From positions 2,108,001 to 2,172,000 of the forward strand of contig JACONQ010000010.1 of the NCBI GenBank assembly GCA_014281115.1: a stretch of 64,000 bases of DNA. The letters run 5' to 3'. Within the stretch, counting starts at the first letter, position 1, and every line of letters begins with the position of its first letter. Position numbers and translations under genes: made by a program. Source of the DNA: Laburnicola sp. R22_1 (Eukaryota; Ascomycota; Dothideomycetes; Pleosporales; Didymosphaeriaceae). The notes under the pieces are model-generated. The model saw nothing but the letters and a program-made list of their open reading frames with translations. It had not been told where the DNA came from and did no database searches. This document shows, in pieces, positions 54,882 to 64,000 of the stretch.

Positions 54882-55148
54882 GTTATAGGCATGTCGAGAG
54901 GGGCGAAGGTCGGGTTGTAGGAGCAATGATGTTAAATGTATCGAGGCTTGGCTGACGGGAGCGCCAGTGCACGCGACGACGGATGTGACGCATGACGACG
55001 CACCGTGCGCACGACCGGCGCTAAGCTATTGCGCTAGTCCTAAATCGATGCTATGTTGAATAACTAATTGTTTCTACTATAGCAATAGAGTTAGAAGCTT
55101 TTAATAGTATATTTTAGTTAATTTTAAGCTTAATAGTATAGTAGTGTA

Positions 55149-55262
55149 TTAAATTAATCTACCTAGAAGTAGAATAATAAACGCTTTTATCTTAAATAAT
55201 ATAATAAAACAAGTAGAGCCTTCTACTTAATAAATAAAAAGAGTGTAAAAAGTAATTATAAA
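55149..55262 (+). repeat. Island repeat, copy A (forward)
   Basis: Block order: TTAAATTAATCTACCTAG, AGTAGAATAATAAACG, CTTTTATCTTAAATAAT, AAGTAGAGCCTTCTACTTA, AAAAAGAGTG. Nearly the reverse complement of copy B. Confidence 0.75.
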
Positions 55263-56918
55263 AAAGCGACCCTTCTGGGCAAGAGTTATAAACTGTCTCC
55301 ACTTACTTAGTTTTTAAGTGGCCCCACTATATTTAATTACTGCGTTTTTTTATTACGTTACTAGCGCCTATATAATATTATATTATATGCGCGCTAAGCC
55401 CTAGAGCGCGCTAAAGTTTTTCTAACGCCTCTCCTAGCTTCTAAGATAACTAACTCTATAATAACAACACCCTAACTTGCTTACCCACTTACTACGTTAT
55501 TAGATAATTAACACTCCCTTATAACCTTTTACCTAATTCCTTTTTATTAACACTACCTTAAAACGCTTTTTTGTGTTAATAATAGTAAGAGGGATAACTG
55601 CTATTATTATAATATTTTTATTAGAAACTCCTTAGTCGCAAAAAAAAAACCATAACCTTTTACTACATTACTAGATAAATAATTACTTAGAATCTCTAGA
55701 CGTACACTTTACTACTATAATATATAATAAATTACGCGCGCGTCTACTTCTAACACTAAATAGCACTCTACTATTCTTTACTAATAACCTATTAACTTAT
55801 TAACCTCTAAATATCTAGCTATTACTCTACCTATCTCCTATAAAAATTCTATAGTATAAGCGCGTACCTATATATCCTCTACGCCTCTAGTACCTACTTA
55901 GTATAGCTATTATTATAGAAGTAATAAGCTATTAATTAGAAATCTAATATTACTTATAGCCCTTAGTAGTAATTGCTCCTATAAGCTATATAGTAGTATA
56001 TAGCTGCTAGCCTAGACTTTTACTTTATAATAATATCTATATTCTTTTAGTTTTTATTTTTAATAGTTATAAGCACTTTGCACCTAAACTAGTATAGGGC
56101 AATTTATATTATAAGGCTTATTCTATCTTTAATTCTAGACTTCTGCTTATTAATATTTATATTCTACTTACTATAGTAATCTAATTCTATAGTAGCTATT
56201 TACTTACTATATAGATTCTTAGTATAAACTATATAGTTTTTAATATTAAGTAGTGTCTAGCTATTATACCTAGCCGTATTATTATTTGCGTCTTCTAAGT
56301 AAGGGCGTAATATTACATATCTAGTAGCAATAGCAATAGTGTCTTTAGGGCAAGAAATAGATATAGCGTAGATCTTAAGGTCTTACGCAATAATTAAATA
56401 TATTATATAGTAGATAAATAAACACTTAATCTTTAGTTGCGGATTTTATATTACGTGCGTATAGGTAACTATATATTATATTATTACTTTAGTACCTAGT
56501 ATATTTTATAATTAACTACCTTTAGTAGAAAGGGCTAATTTGCACGTGCTAATAAATAGTCCCTAGCCTAATCTATTTATTTTTAAGCTACTTTATCTTT
56601 TTTAATACGTTTTTAGTATACCTATAGCTTTTCCTTATAGCATTGTTCTATATACTAAAAGGTCTGCGATATTTCTCTTCCTAATAAAAAAAGCGTAAAC
56701 TTATATATATATACCTATTAACATATCGACTTATGTTATTTATAATAATTAGAATAGTAAAAGAGAATAGTAATAGATAACTATAGTGTGGTGGCACTAA
56801 AGCTATTTTATCTCTCTTTTACTAAAGTTTTAAATAGCCTATTTATAAATTAACTTTATTTATAGAAGCTATACGCACTAAAACCACTAAGCTTACTTAG
56901 TAGTTTAAATATACTTTT

Positions 56919-57035
56919 TTATAATTACCTTTTTACACTCTTTTTAATTACTAAGTAGAAGGCTCTGCTTTTTTTTGTATTATTTAAAATAAAAGCCTTT
57001 ATTATTCTATTCTAAGGTAGATTTAATTAACGCTA
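56919..57035 (-). repeat. Island repeat, copy B (reverse)
   Basis: Inverted relative to copy A, 1.66 kb away; together they could be the terminal repeats of one element of about 1.9 kb. Confidence 0.75.
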
Positions 57036-57049
57036 TATATATATGTGTG

Positions 57050-57268
57050 TGTTGTTAAATTATCTATCTAGGAGTAGAATAACAAAGGCTTTTATCCCAA
57101 ATAACATAATAAAAAAAGTAGAGCCCTCTGCTTAGTAATTAAAAAGAGCGTATATATATATAATATTTCTACGCTCCTTTTAATTACTAAGTAGGGGGCT
57201 TTGCTTTTTATTATTATATTATTTAAAATAAAAGCCTTTATTATTCTATCCCTAGGTATATAATTTAA
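57050..57268. repeat. Island repeat, copies C and D as a palindromic pair
   Basis: Copy C (57050-57165, forward) and copy D (57166-57268, reverse) are adjacent and form a foldback of about 215 bp with a short TATATA centre. Confidence 0.75.
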
Positions 57269-57329
57269 TAATATATAATATTTCTAAGCTCGCTAAGTAA
57301 GCTTAGAAAGCTTATAATATGCACCTCTT

Positions 57330-57495
57330 TTTATTAATACTTTAAAACACTTTTCTATATTTATAATAGTAGAAGAAATAATTACTATTATTATAATCTT
57401 TTACTTTTTATTAATACTTTAAAACGCTTTTTTATATTTATAATAGTAAGAGAAATAACTACTATTATTATAATCTTTTATTAGAAATCTTTTAC
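57330..57495 (+). repeat. Tandem AT-rich duplication, unit about 70 bp
   Basis: The segment containing TTTATTAATACTTTAAAAC, ATTTATAATAGTA and ACTATTATTATAATC is present twice in tandem, with a third, diverged copy at about 55546-55635. Confidence 0.7.
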
Positions 57496-57526
57496 TTAAA
57501 AAAACTACAATCTTTTATATTTTATA

Positions 57527-57640
57527 ATTACCTTTTTACTCTCTTTTTAATTACTAAATAGGGGCTTTACTTTTTTATTATATTATTTAAGATAAAAGCC
57601 TTTATTGTCCTACCTCTAGGTAGATAAATTAATACTACAT
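57527..57640 (-). repeat. Island repeat, copy E (reverse)
   Basis: Same block order as copies B and D, ending CCTCTAGGTAGATAAATTAA. Confidence 0.7.
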
Positions 57641-57885
57641 ATAATCTTTTATTAGAAATATATTAGTTATTAAAAACAACTATAATATTAGTAATTATTA
57701 AGATTAAAAGAATTATTACTTATTTTAGTATTTATAAAAAGTATTTAAAGTAACTAAAATTCTAAATACTAAGTAAGCTAAAATAAGTAATTCTTTAAAA
57801 AAGCTATAGTTATAAAAGTACCTTCGCTAATAGTAAACTATAATTACTAGTACTATAAGTATGTAGGTAAAGGCAAGCTTTAGGC

Positions 57886-58596
57886 GACTATTCTAAGACA
57901 ACACACCAACATCCCTTAGAAGTCATTTGAATCTTTCTAAATATGAAGACTACCCTCCTAGCCAGATTGGTGTTGGAGCAGGAGGGACCTGTAAGTCTTG
58001 GAAAGTACCTAAAGAGGAGTTGAAGACATGCAAAGGCTGGCAAGCAAACCGTCACAAGCATCATGAAATGGTCTGGAGAGCTCCAGGTTGTGATATAAAA
58101 AACGTTCCATAGTGAACGGCCATTCATCAAATTTAAAAGGGCATCACTTGGCCTCACTTGCCTGCGGATAGGTATCCACACCTGTCGTGAAATTGTCTCC
58201 GACGTTTATCCCGAGGTCACTATGGTTCATTTTGTTTATCGAAATGACGAACAGAAAACAGAGACTGGATTCCGTCAGTCGTACTGACTCTGCGGACTAT
58301 ACATTCGTATGTAGTCGATGTTGTATGCTAAACGCGGTATTGGCAAAGGCTTGATGTGACGTAGGGCGGGGGAGGGGTGAAAGATCTGCAGGGGTACGCG
58401 CGACGGCGCGAACATTTCTCAAGGCAACCTCGGGCCTCTACAGTCGTCGTGAGCACCGCAATCCAGACAGGCAACAACCACATATACACTGTTACGAGCC
58501 TCATAGGACGTACCCAATCTATACACGACATCCAACCCTTTTTCGCGATCCACGACGCTCCTCCGCCTCTGCCACTTCGAGTGCCATTTTGCGACC
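57886..58596. other. Spacer between island and PLP2 gene
   Basis: Normal base composition. Short ORFs on both strands at 57890-58180 without family resemblance; promoter of the gene at 58597. Confidence 0.35.
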
Positions 58597-59639
58597 ATGC
58601 AGATGCCAGACATGCCCGTCAATGTCCCCGTGGACGATCCCAACGCGGACACAGAATGGTGAGGCCATATTCACATGGCGCACTACACAGTGGAAGATGG
58701 CTGACAGTCGCGGCTGTAGGAACGACATCCTCCGCAAGCACGGCGTTATCCCCGAAAAGCCTCCATCGCCGACGCCTATGATTCAAGAAGCGCTTGAAGA
58801 GGCACGCAGGTTGGCGCACAAGAACAGACTAGAGGGCAAGGATCTAGACGAGCTCGCCGAGCTTGAGGACGACGAGGACGACGAGTTCCTTGAGCAATAC
58901 CGGTACTTCGGCATGCGCAGCCCTCGTGCAGCAATGTAGCCTAACTTGCGAGCAGAAACAAGCGGCTACAGGAGCTATCAACCATAAACACGGCTTCTGT
59001 CTACAACCAGGTTTACCACCTCCAGAAGCCTGATTACTCGAAAGACGTCACAGAAGCCTCGAACCAGGCGTACGTGCTGGTCCTTCTCACCTCGTCACAC
59101 GGGACCAACGGCGAGTCGCGCATCATGACTGAGATCTGGCGTGAGCTGGCGAAGCGTTTTGGCGACGTCAAGTTCTGTCAGATACGCGCCGACCTATGCA
59201 TTGAGGGCTACCCCGATAAAAACACGCCGACGGTTTTGATTTACAAGGACGGCGATATCAAGAGGCAGCTGGTGACGCTGCGGGAGCTGCGTGGGACGCA
59301 AACCAATGCAGAAGGTACGTCAAATATGCGTTTAGAAAGACGTGTATCCATCGTCTGGTCCTATGCATCATTCGCACGTCTTTCGGCATGCCCACAGGCC
59401 TTCCACGGTCTATATTTTCACCATCTATGCTACCGCTTATCATCTATCCCCCTCGCGAACGCTTGCTGACTTTAAAACCCCTAACAGACGTGGAGAAGCT
59501 ATTGGTGGACATTGGCGCTGTGCGCATTGGAGATACACGTCTACGACGCAACAAGCCTGATGAAGGTGCGGACACAAGTGCGAGCAAGATAAGACAGAGC
59601 AACCCAGGCGCGGACTCTGAGGATAGTGATTGGGATTGA
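58597..59639 (+). CDS. plp2: Phosducin-like protein (PLP2 type, thioredoxin fold)
   Basis: Exons 58597-58658, 58720-58902, 58956-59314, 59488-59639; 251 residues. The N-terminal signature [34 protein letters not shown] is that of the PhLP2/PLP2 group. An acidic helix follows (EEARRLAHKNRLEGK, ELEDDEDDEF), then a thioredoxin-like domain without the CxxC site (YVLVLLTSSHG, FCQIRADLCIEGYPDKNTPTVLIYKDGDIKRQLVTL), and an acidic C-terminal tail ending DSEDSDWD. PLP2 is a cofactor of the CCT/TRiC chaperonin for actin and tubulin folding. Intron 3 is long for this region (173 nt). Confidence 0.88.
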
Positions 59640-60341
59640 GGCAGATGACAGCGCCAACAATGTGGCGGTGAAGCTCGGTATCCCAAAAGACGATCGACGA
59701 TCGTTCTGCACATATCTGCAGAAGTACCCGTAATCGACTGCGGCTATTTTGTCCGGCAAACAATAGGTTCGATATGAGATGGAGAAGTCCTGGTGGCGTG
59801 GGAAAACGAGCAGAACCGCCACTCAACCACGTGGGCCGAGTCCAGCAACAACACAGAAAGTTATGTAAAGCGCAAGCTAGAATGCACTGGAATCTACGGT
59901 ACAAGGCTGCTAATCCTCTCGGATCTCATTCTGATCTTTACAATTGGCACGTGCTCTGTTCACGTCCACGGGTTAGGCGTCTGCTTACAGCTTCGCAATC
60001 ATTTCCATGGTCACAGTCGCCAAAGAACAAATTAACAATATTGGTTGCGCCGTCTCGCAAACTACAGATTCTTTGTCCGTCGATATTTGCGAGCCATCTT
60101 GTTGGTTCCGTAGACTTCTATCGGACATCACGTTCTTGTACGCGGGCTTCTAACAAGCCACATGGTCATATCACGGGTTACAAGGCCCATTGATTGTCAG
60201 TGGAAACTTTCAGTCCAAGCAAGCAGAGCTGCATTCTTGAGAGAGGTATAAAGTCGGTCGATATCCACCACCAGGCTGATTCCTCAAATCCAGCAGTACA
60301 TCTGGTCTTGTCCTCACTACTGAAAGAACAAGCGAACGAAC
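59640..60341. other. Intergenic, Argonaute upstream region
   Basis: 700 bp without a recognised gene; the last 100 bp probably leader. Confidence 0.35.
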
Positions 60342-63300
60342 ATGCAATCCGGAAAGAACATGCAACTTCCTCCCCCCCAATCAAAGACCTCTCTAGGCCG
60401 GGTCAGCTTCCCACTTGAGGCCCTCTCGCTGTCAATTGCACCAATTGAAGTCACACTCGCAAGCAACAAGAAACTGATCGAGAGCAAACGCTTGAGAAGC
60501 TTGGCCATCCAGGAATACATCGACAGTTACAAACCTCAAATCGATAGCAGTTGCGCTGTCTGGCTTAATGGTGAAAAGACGAACAATACTGGTCCAAGTA
60601 AGGACCTCCTCGCTGTCCCAAAGGATACTGCAGGATTGAAAGACTTACTCAATGCTCCATTGATGCTAGCCGAGGGGGATGTAGCCATATATGCTCCATC
60701 CATTCAAGCCGAAGAGAAACTAGCCATCAAATATACCAAGAGACAACCTGATAACACTTACCGAAAAGAAGATATCAAATGTGGAATCATCGAGACCAAG
60801 ATGGAGCCCATGGAACTGGGGGACGAGCGCTATTCGAAGTGTTTTGAGCACCTAGTACGAAAATACATGAATGGAGGCGACAAGAAAATAGCGTCATTCG
60901 ATGATTGGACCTATCTGCCTTTCGCTTACAAACAGCCTGACGAAGAGGACACAGCGACGGTGAGAGGATTTCCACTCTATGTACGCAACAAACCCAAGTT
61001 TGGCTGGTCGACTTCGAGGCAATCGCTGCATATGGATTTCGACTTGGTTCCATGCATCGACCGTGGCACATCCTTAGCCGACGTCTTAATCAAGATTTTC
61101 GGTGATCGACTGCTGGGTGGCGAGGCAGTCGATCTTCTGCCTCATATTAAGAGAATACTTTTAGGGCTCAAAGTCTTCCGCACATACCAAATTCCCAGCA
61201 ATTCAGACCCTTCCACCGATTTTGCTCTACCGACTAAGGTCACGAGCGAAGGCCTCAGATCTGGTCCACTTTTGGAGAATGTAACTGGTGGTGAACCTGG
61301 CAGCGTAGCTTTTAACCCCGAGACCGAACCCCGATATTACAGTGTCATTCAAGATATTCGTCTTGCGGGTCAAGTAGACTCTTTTGAGCAAGACGGGGAA
61401 ACGTTCTCGGTTGCCAAATATTTCAAAAAGAGTAGGTGATTTTCCATGCCACGTTTTGGTCGTGCCACTGATTATTTGTACAATAGAAGTCGAAGGTGGC
61501 AAAGATTTACAGTACCCCAGCCTTGTCCTTGCTAATATTGGAGGACAATCTTGGATTCCTCTGGAGAAGTTGGAAGTCAGCCACGTGCAACCTCTAAAAG
61601 CTTCAGGGTCTCTCACCCCTCTTATTCAAGACCTACGAAAGAGTGCCATCGACGAAGATTTCATCCTGGATCTAGAGAACCATGCTAATGAGCTTATTCA
61701 AAAGGCTAATAAGGTATGACTGGCCCCTCTTTGTGACACTCATTTACTAAACCAAGGACTTAGGAGGCGGCCATGTTTGCTACTGAACGTCAACAATTTA
61801 TCTCTGAGACATCTTTCACCGCCGAAGCTGAAGATAGTGGCGGCCAGGACGATTACGAACAGGAACGAACGCAAAAAGATGTTGACCCACAAAGTAACCC
61901 GCTCCGCATCGGTATCATCTACATGACTCCCAGAGATGACGCAGATCGCCAGACTTATCCGTTTCTCGAAGATATAAGAAGCAACATAGAAGCAATGAAA
62001 ACATGCGAAATACCACAGATTGTCAAAATGGACAAGACATTTAATACTGTTGTCGTTAGACTCCGCGACACAGTTTCACTGTTAGTCCCGAATGAGAAAA
62101 AAATGGAAAGATTCTACAAAGGGGAGGAGAACGAAAGGCCAAACACCCTCATTGGCATCATTGATACCAAGGGTAGAACTAAAAAAGACATTGAACCCAT
62201 TCGAGCTGATCTACGAACCTTTGGCACGAGAACAGGTGGCATGGTCACGTACTGCACTACTCGGAAGACAATTGAGACGTGGATGCAGAAAAACGGTGCC
62301 AAGAAAGCAACACAGAAAGACACAGAAGATAATCGATTTCTGCCATCTCAAATGTTGCAAACAATCAACCTCATGCATGGAAACCTCAACTTTGAGCTAG
62401 AGGAAGAGGACAAAATTCCCCGACGAAACGATAAGGACCTCATAGTGGTTGGTGCGCACATATCCCACCCCGGCGCAGGGTCGGCAGATCACTGTCCTTC
62501 CGTCGCAGCTGTGGTTGCGAACAGGTCCGGCAACGAGGCAATCTTCTTTGGCAGCGCGCGGATCCAATCTACAATCAGGCCCGGGGGAAGCATGCACCGT
62601 ACAAAGAACATGCCCCTTGGCCGAAAAACAAATGTCAGAGAAGAAACAGAACTCCATCGTCCGGCACACGGAGTCAACAATTCAAGATCTTCAGACGATG
62701 TTGGAGGAGCGCTTCCGTGCATGGCGAGGTGCTCAGAGCCCAGAAATATTATTCTATCGAACCGATATCACATACAAGGATACTGACATTATCAAACGCG
62801 ATCTCGATGCTATTTCAGAAGCCCATAAGGCTCTAAAATGGGGAGAACCTCGGATGCGCTACGTTATCGTGAATAAAGGTAGGTCAAATCTATACAATGA
62901 AAGCACCCATAGCCAAAAGATTGAGGTCGAAAACGAGAGCTCCTTTCAATTGAGGGTAGAATCTAAATTTGCAGATGGATCAAAAAGCTCAGTGTACAAT
63001 TATTATTGGATGGAGCATATTCCCACAGAAGAAGATGCCTCGATCGTGGAACTGGTAGGTTTACCCGTATGCTCTTCTATTGATTTTTGTTCACTAACTC
63101 TTTTCTCAGACTAAACGCATTAACGGCTGGCACCAGCTTCCAGGGAGAACCGCTCTCCCTCTCCCGGCTCATTACGCGCACAAACTCTCTCGTCGTGTTT
63201 TCGATTATTTTGGATTCGCTATTACCAACGACTTTGACCAAACTCCTAGTGTTCGGAGAGTTTTCTTTAGAGATCCAAAGGATGATCATTTGAACGACCG

Positions 63301-63460
63301 TGAGCTGGCAAATTTGATCCATGTTTATCTGAAAAGCGATAACACTGCCACTGTCAAGTCACAAGCCAGCAAGAAGGTCGAAAAGAAGATTCCTCGGTTC
63401 CAGTGGCCGCACCCCCAGTATTGGCACACAAAGCTGGACAACACAATGTTCTTTCTCTGA
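60342..63460 (+). CDS. Divergent Argonaute, catalytic site apparently degenerate
   Basis: Exons 60342-61431, 61487-61713, 61764-62598, 62639-63054, 63110-63460; 972 residues. Intron 3 is only 40 nt, but without it the PIWI frame breaks. Order: N domain (ESKRLRSLAIQEYIDSYKP), linker, PAZ (PRYYSVIQDIRL...FSVAKYFKK...DLQYPSLVLANIGGQSWIPLEKLEV), MID (NTLIGIIDTKGRTKKDIEPI) and PIWI. In PIWI the first catalytic block reads VVGAHISHPG, with His (about residue 671) where Argonautes have the first Asp. The second reads FYRTDITYKD where YRDGVSEGQ is usual. The third block keeps its His (HYAHKLSRR). The protein is therefore predicted to bind small RNA but not to slice. It resembles fungal QDE-2-type proteins only distantly. 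The start is the first ATG of the frame; earlier exons cannot be excluded. Confidence 0.82.
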
Positions 63461-64000
63461 GAGCATACACAGGCGACTCAGGCTTGGAAAGGTCACTCCA
63501 AAGGGCGCGCCACTTGCGAACCATTTTCGCTTCCGATCTTTTACATTTCCTTTTACCAAATTTCCAGTCATGATTCTCTCGTTTGGTCATCAGATTTTTC
63601 CACGCTTTCCTCTTAATTATCGGCCTGTCCTGCACCTCCATCGCATTCCCGGAGTGGAGGTATAAACCAGTCAGGGATTGTACCTTGACCCAGCAAGACG
63701 GATTAGACCCCGCCCTCGTCAGATTTCCCCGTTCTACACCTCCTCTTTTCATTATTATCTTCTACCTGTTTCTATCATTTTGCTATTTATTTCCTTTCGT
63801 TATGTTCACTACATGTTTCTTTTTCCCCCCCTCGCCTAGTTCTTTACCCCTCACTGTCGAATTCAGCACACATCAGCGCTTAATGATGGAACAAGTCCTA
63901 AGCCTGTCCTGCCAATGTTTGGATTTGCGCGTTTGTTTTAGTTTTAGTTTTAGTTTTTTTTACTCACTGTAGTCATTCGTTTAATACAACAGTCACTCCT
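63461..64000. other. 3' region of the Argonaute gene, window end
   Basis: T/C-rich sequence with repeated TTTAGTTTTAG near 63938-63956; no further gene. Confidence 0.4.

Larger units (their letters stand above)
55035..57885. repeat. AT-rich repeat island, RIP-like
   Basis: About 2.85 kb of very AT-rich DNA with sharp edges against GC-balanced flanks and no ORF. It contains inverted and tandem copies of short elements (listed separately). Depletion of C and G, with TA-rich residue, is what RIP leaves behind. No transposase or reverse transcriptase remnants can be read by eye. Confidence 0.8.

Noticed and set aside
57888..58181. 97-codon minus-strand ORF at the edge of the AT island
   Set aside because: No recognisable domain, and the plus strand is equally open; no basis for choosing.
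1..64000. CRISPR array, operon or other prokaryotic organisation
   Set aside because: The intron-rich gene structure and family content are eukaryotic; no regularly spaced repeats with unique spacers exist (46575-46662 is a plain tandem repeat).

Overview
The window looks like nuclear DNA of a filamentous ascomycete (Pezizomycotina, probably Dothideomycetes; the class is an inference). Reasons: many genes carry short spliceosomal introns (mostly 40-60 nt) with CTAAC-type branch sites. The gene set includes a DASH subunit, a fungal ASH1-type SET protein, ATG15, a HET-domain gene and 2EXR-type genes. AT-rich tracts look like repeats mutated by RIP (repeat-induced point mutation). All exon models were built by hand from reading frames and splice signals; no expression or similarity data were available.

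Left arm (1-10 kb) is accessory and decaying: the 3' part of a fungal-specific transcription factor with an in-frame TAA; three O-methyltransferase (OMT) copies in different states of decay (a relic carrying two small insertions, an N-terminally truncated copy, and a longer copy with a probable frameshift); and a PTH11/rhodopsin-like membrane protein with an in-frame TAG. Between these lies a 40-codon ORF at 3670-3792 encoding three near-perfect 12-residue repeats whose nucleotide differences are all synonymous. I regard it as the least expected object here.

The middle (10-54 kb) is mainly a housekeeping block: GPI-type wall protein, small mitochondrial membrane protein, Erf2-type DHHC palmitoyltransferase, ASH1-like H3K36 methyltransferase, FBPase/SBPase-family phosphatase, 2EXR protein, choline/ethanolamine phosphotransferase, NIPSNAP protein, Gemin2-like protein, ADP-ribosylglycohydrolase, Rsm22, casein kinase 1, DASH Spc19, ATP synthase subunit j (Atp18), a large 2EXR protein and ATG15. 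A HET-domain gene at 21.9-24.6 kb is split by a 481-bp hAT-like miniature element with clear terminal inverted repeats and an exact 8-bp target duplication.

Right arm (55-64 kb): a 2.85-kb AT-rich, gene-free island of inverted and tandem repeats, one family of which also sits in the OMT relic at 2.5 kb; then a phosducin-like (PLP2-type) gene; then a divergent Argonaute in which at least one, and probably two, catalytic aspartates are replaced.

Themes across the window: decay marked by RIP-compatible nonsense changes near repeats, small non-autonomous elements that can be dated by target duplications, and a recurrent C-rich to G-rich switch along the coding strand inside several genes.
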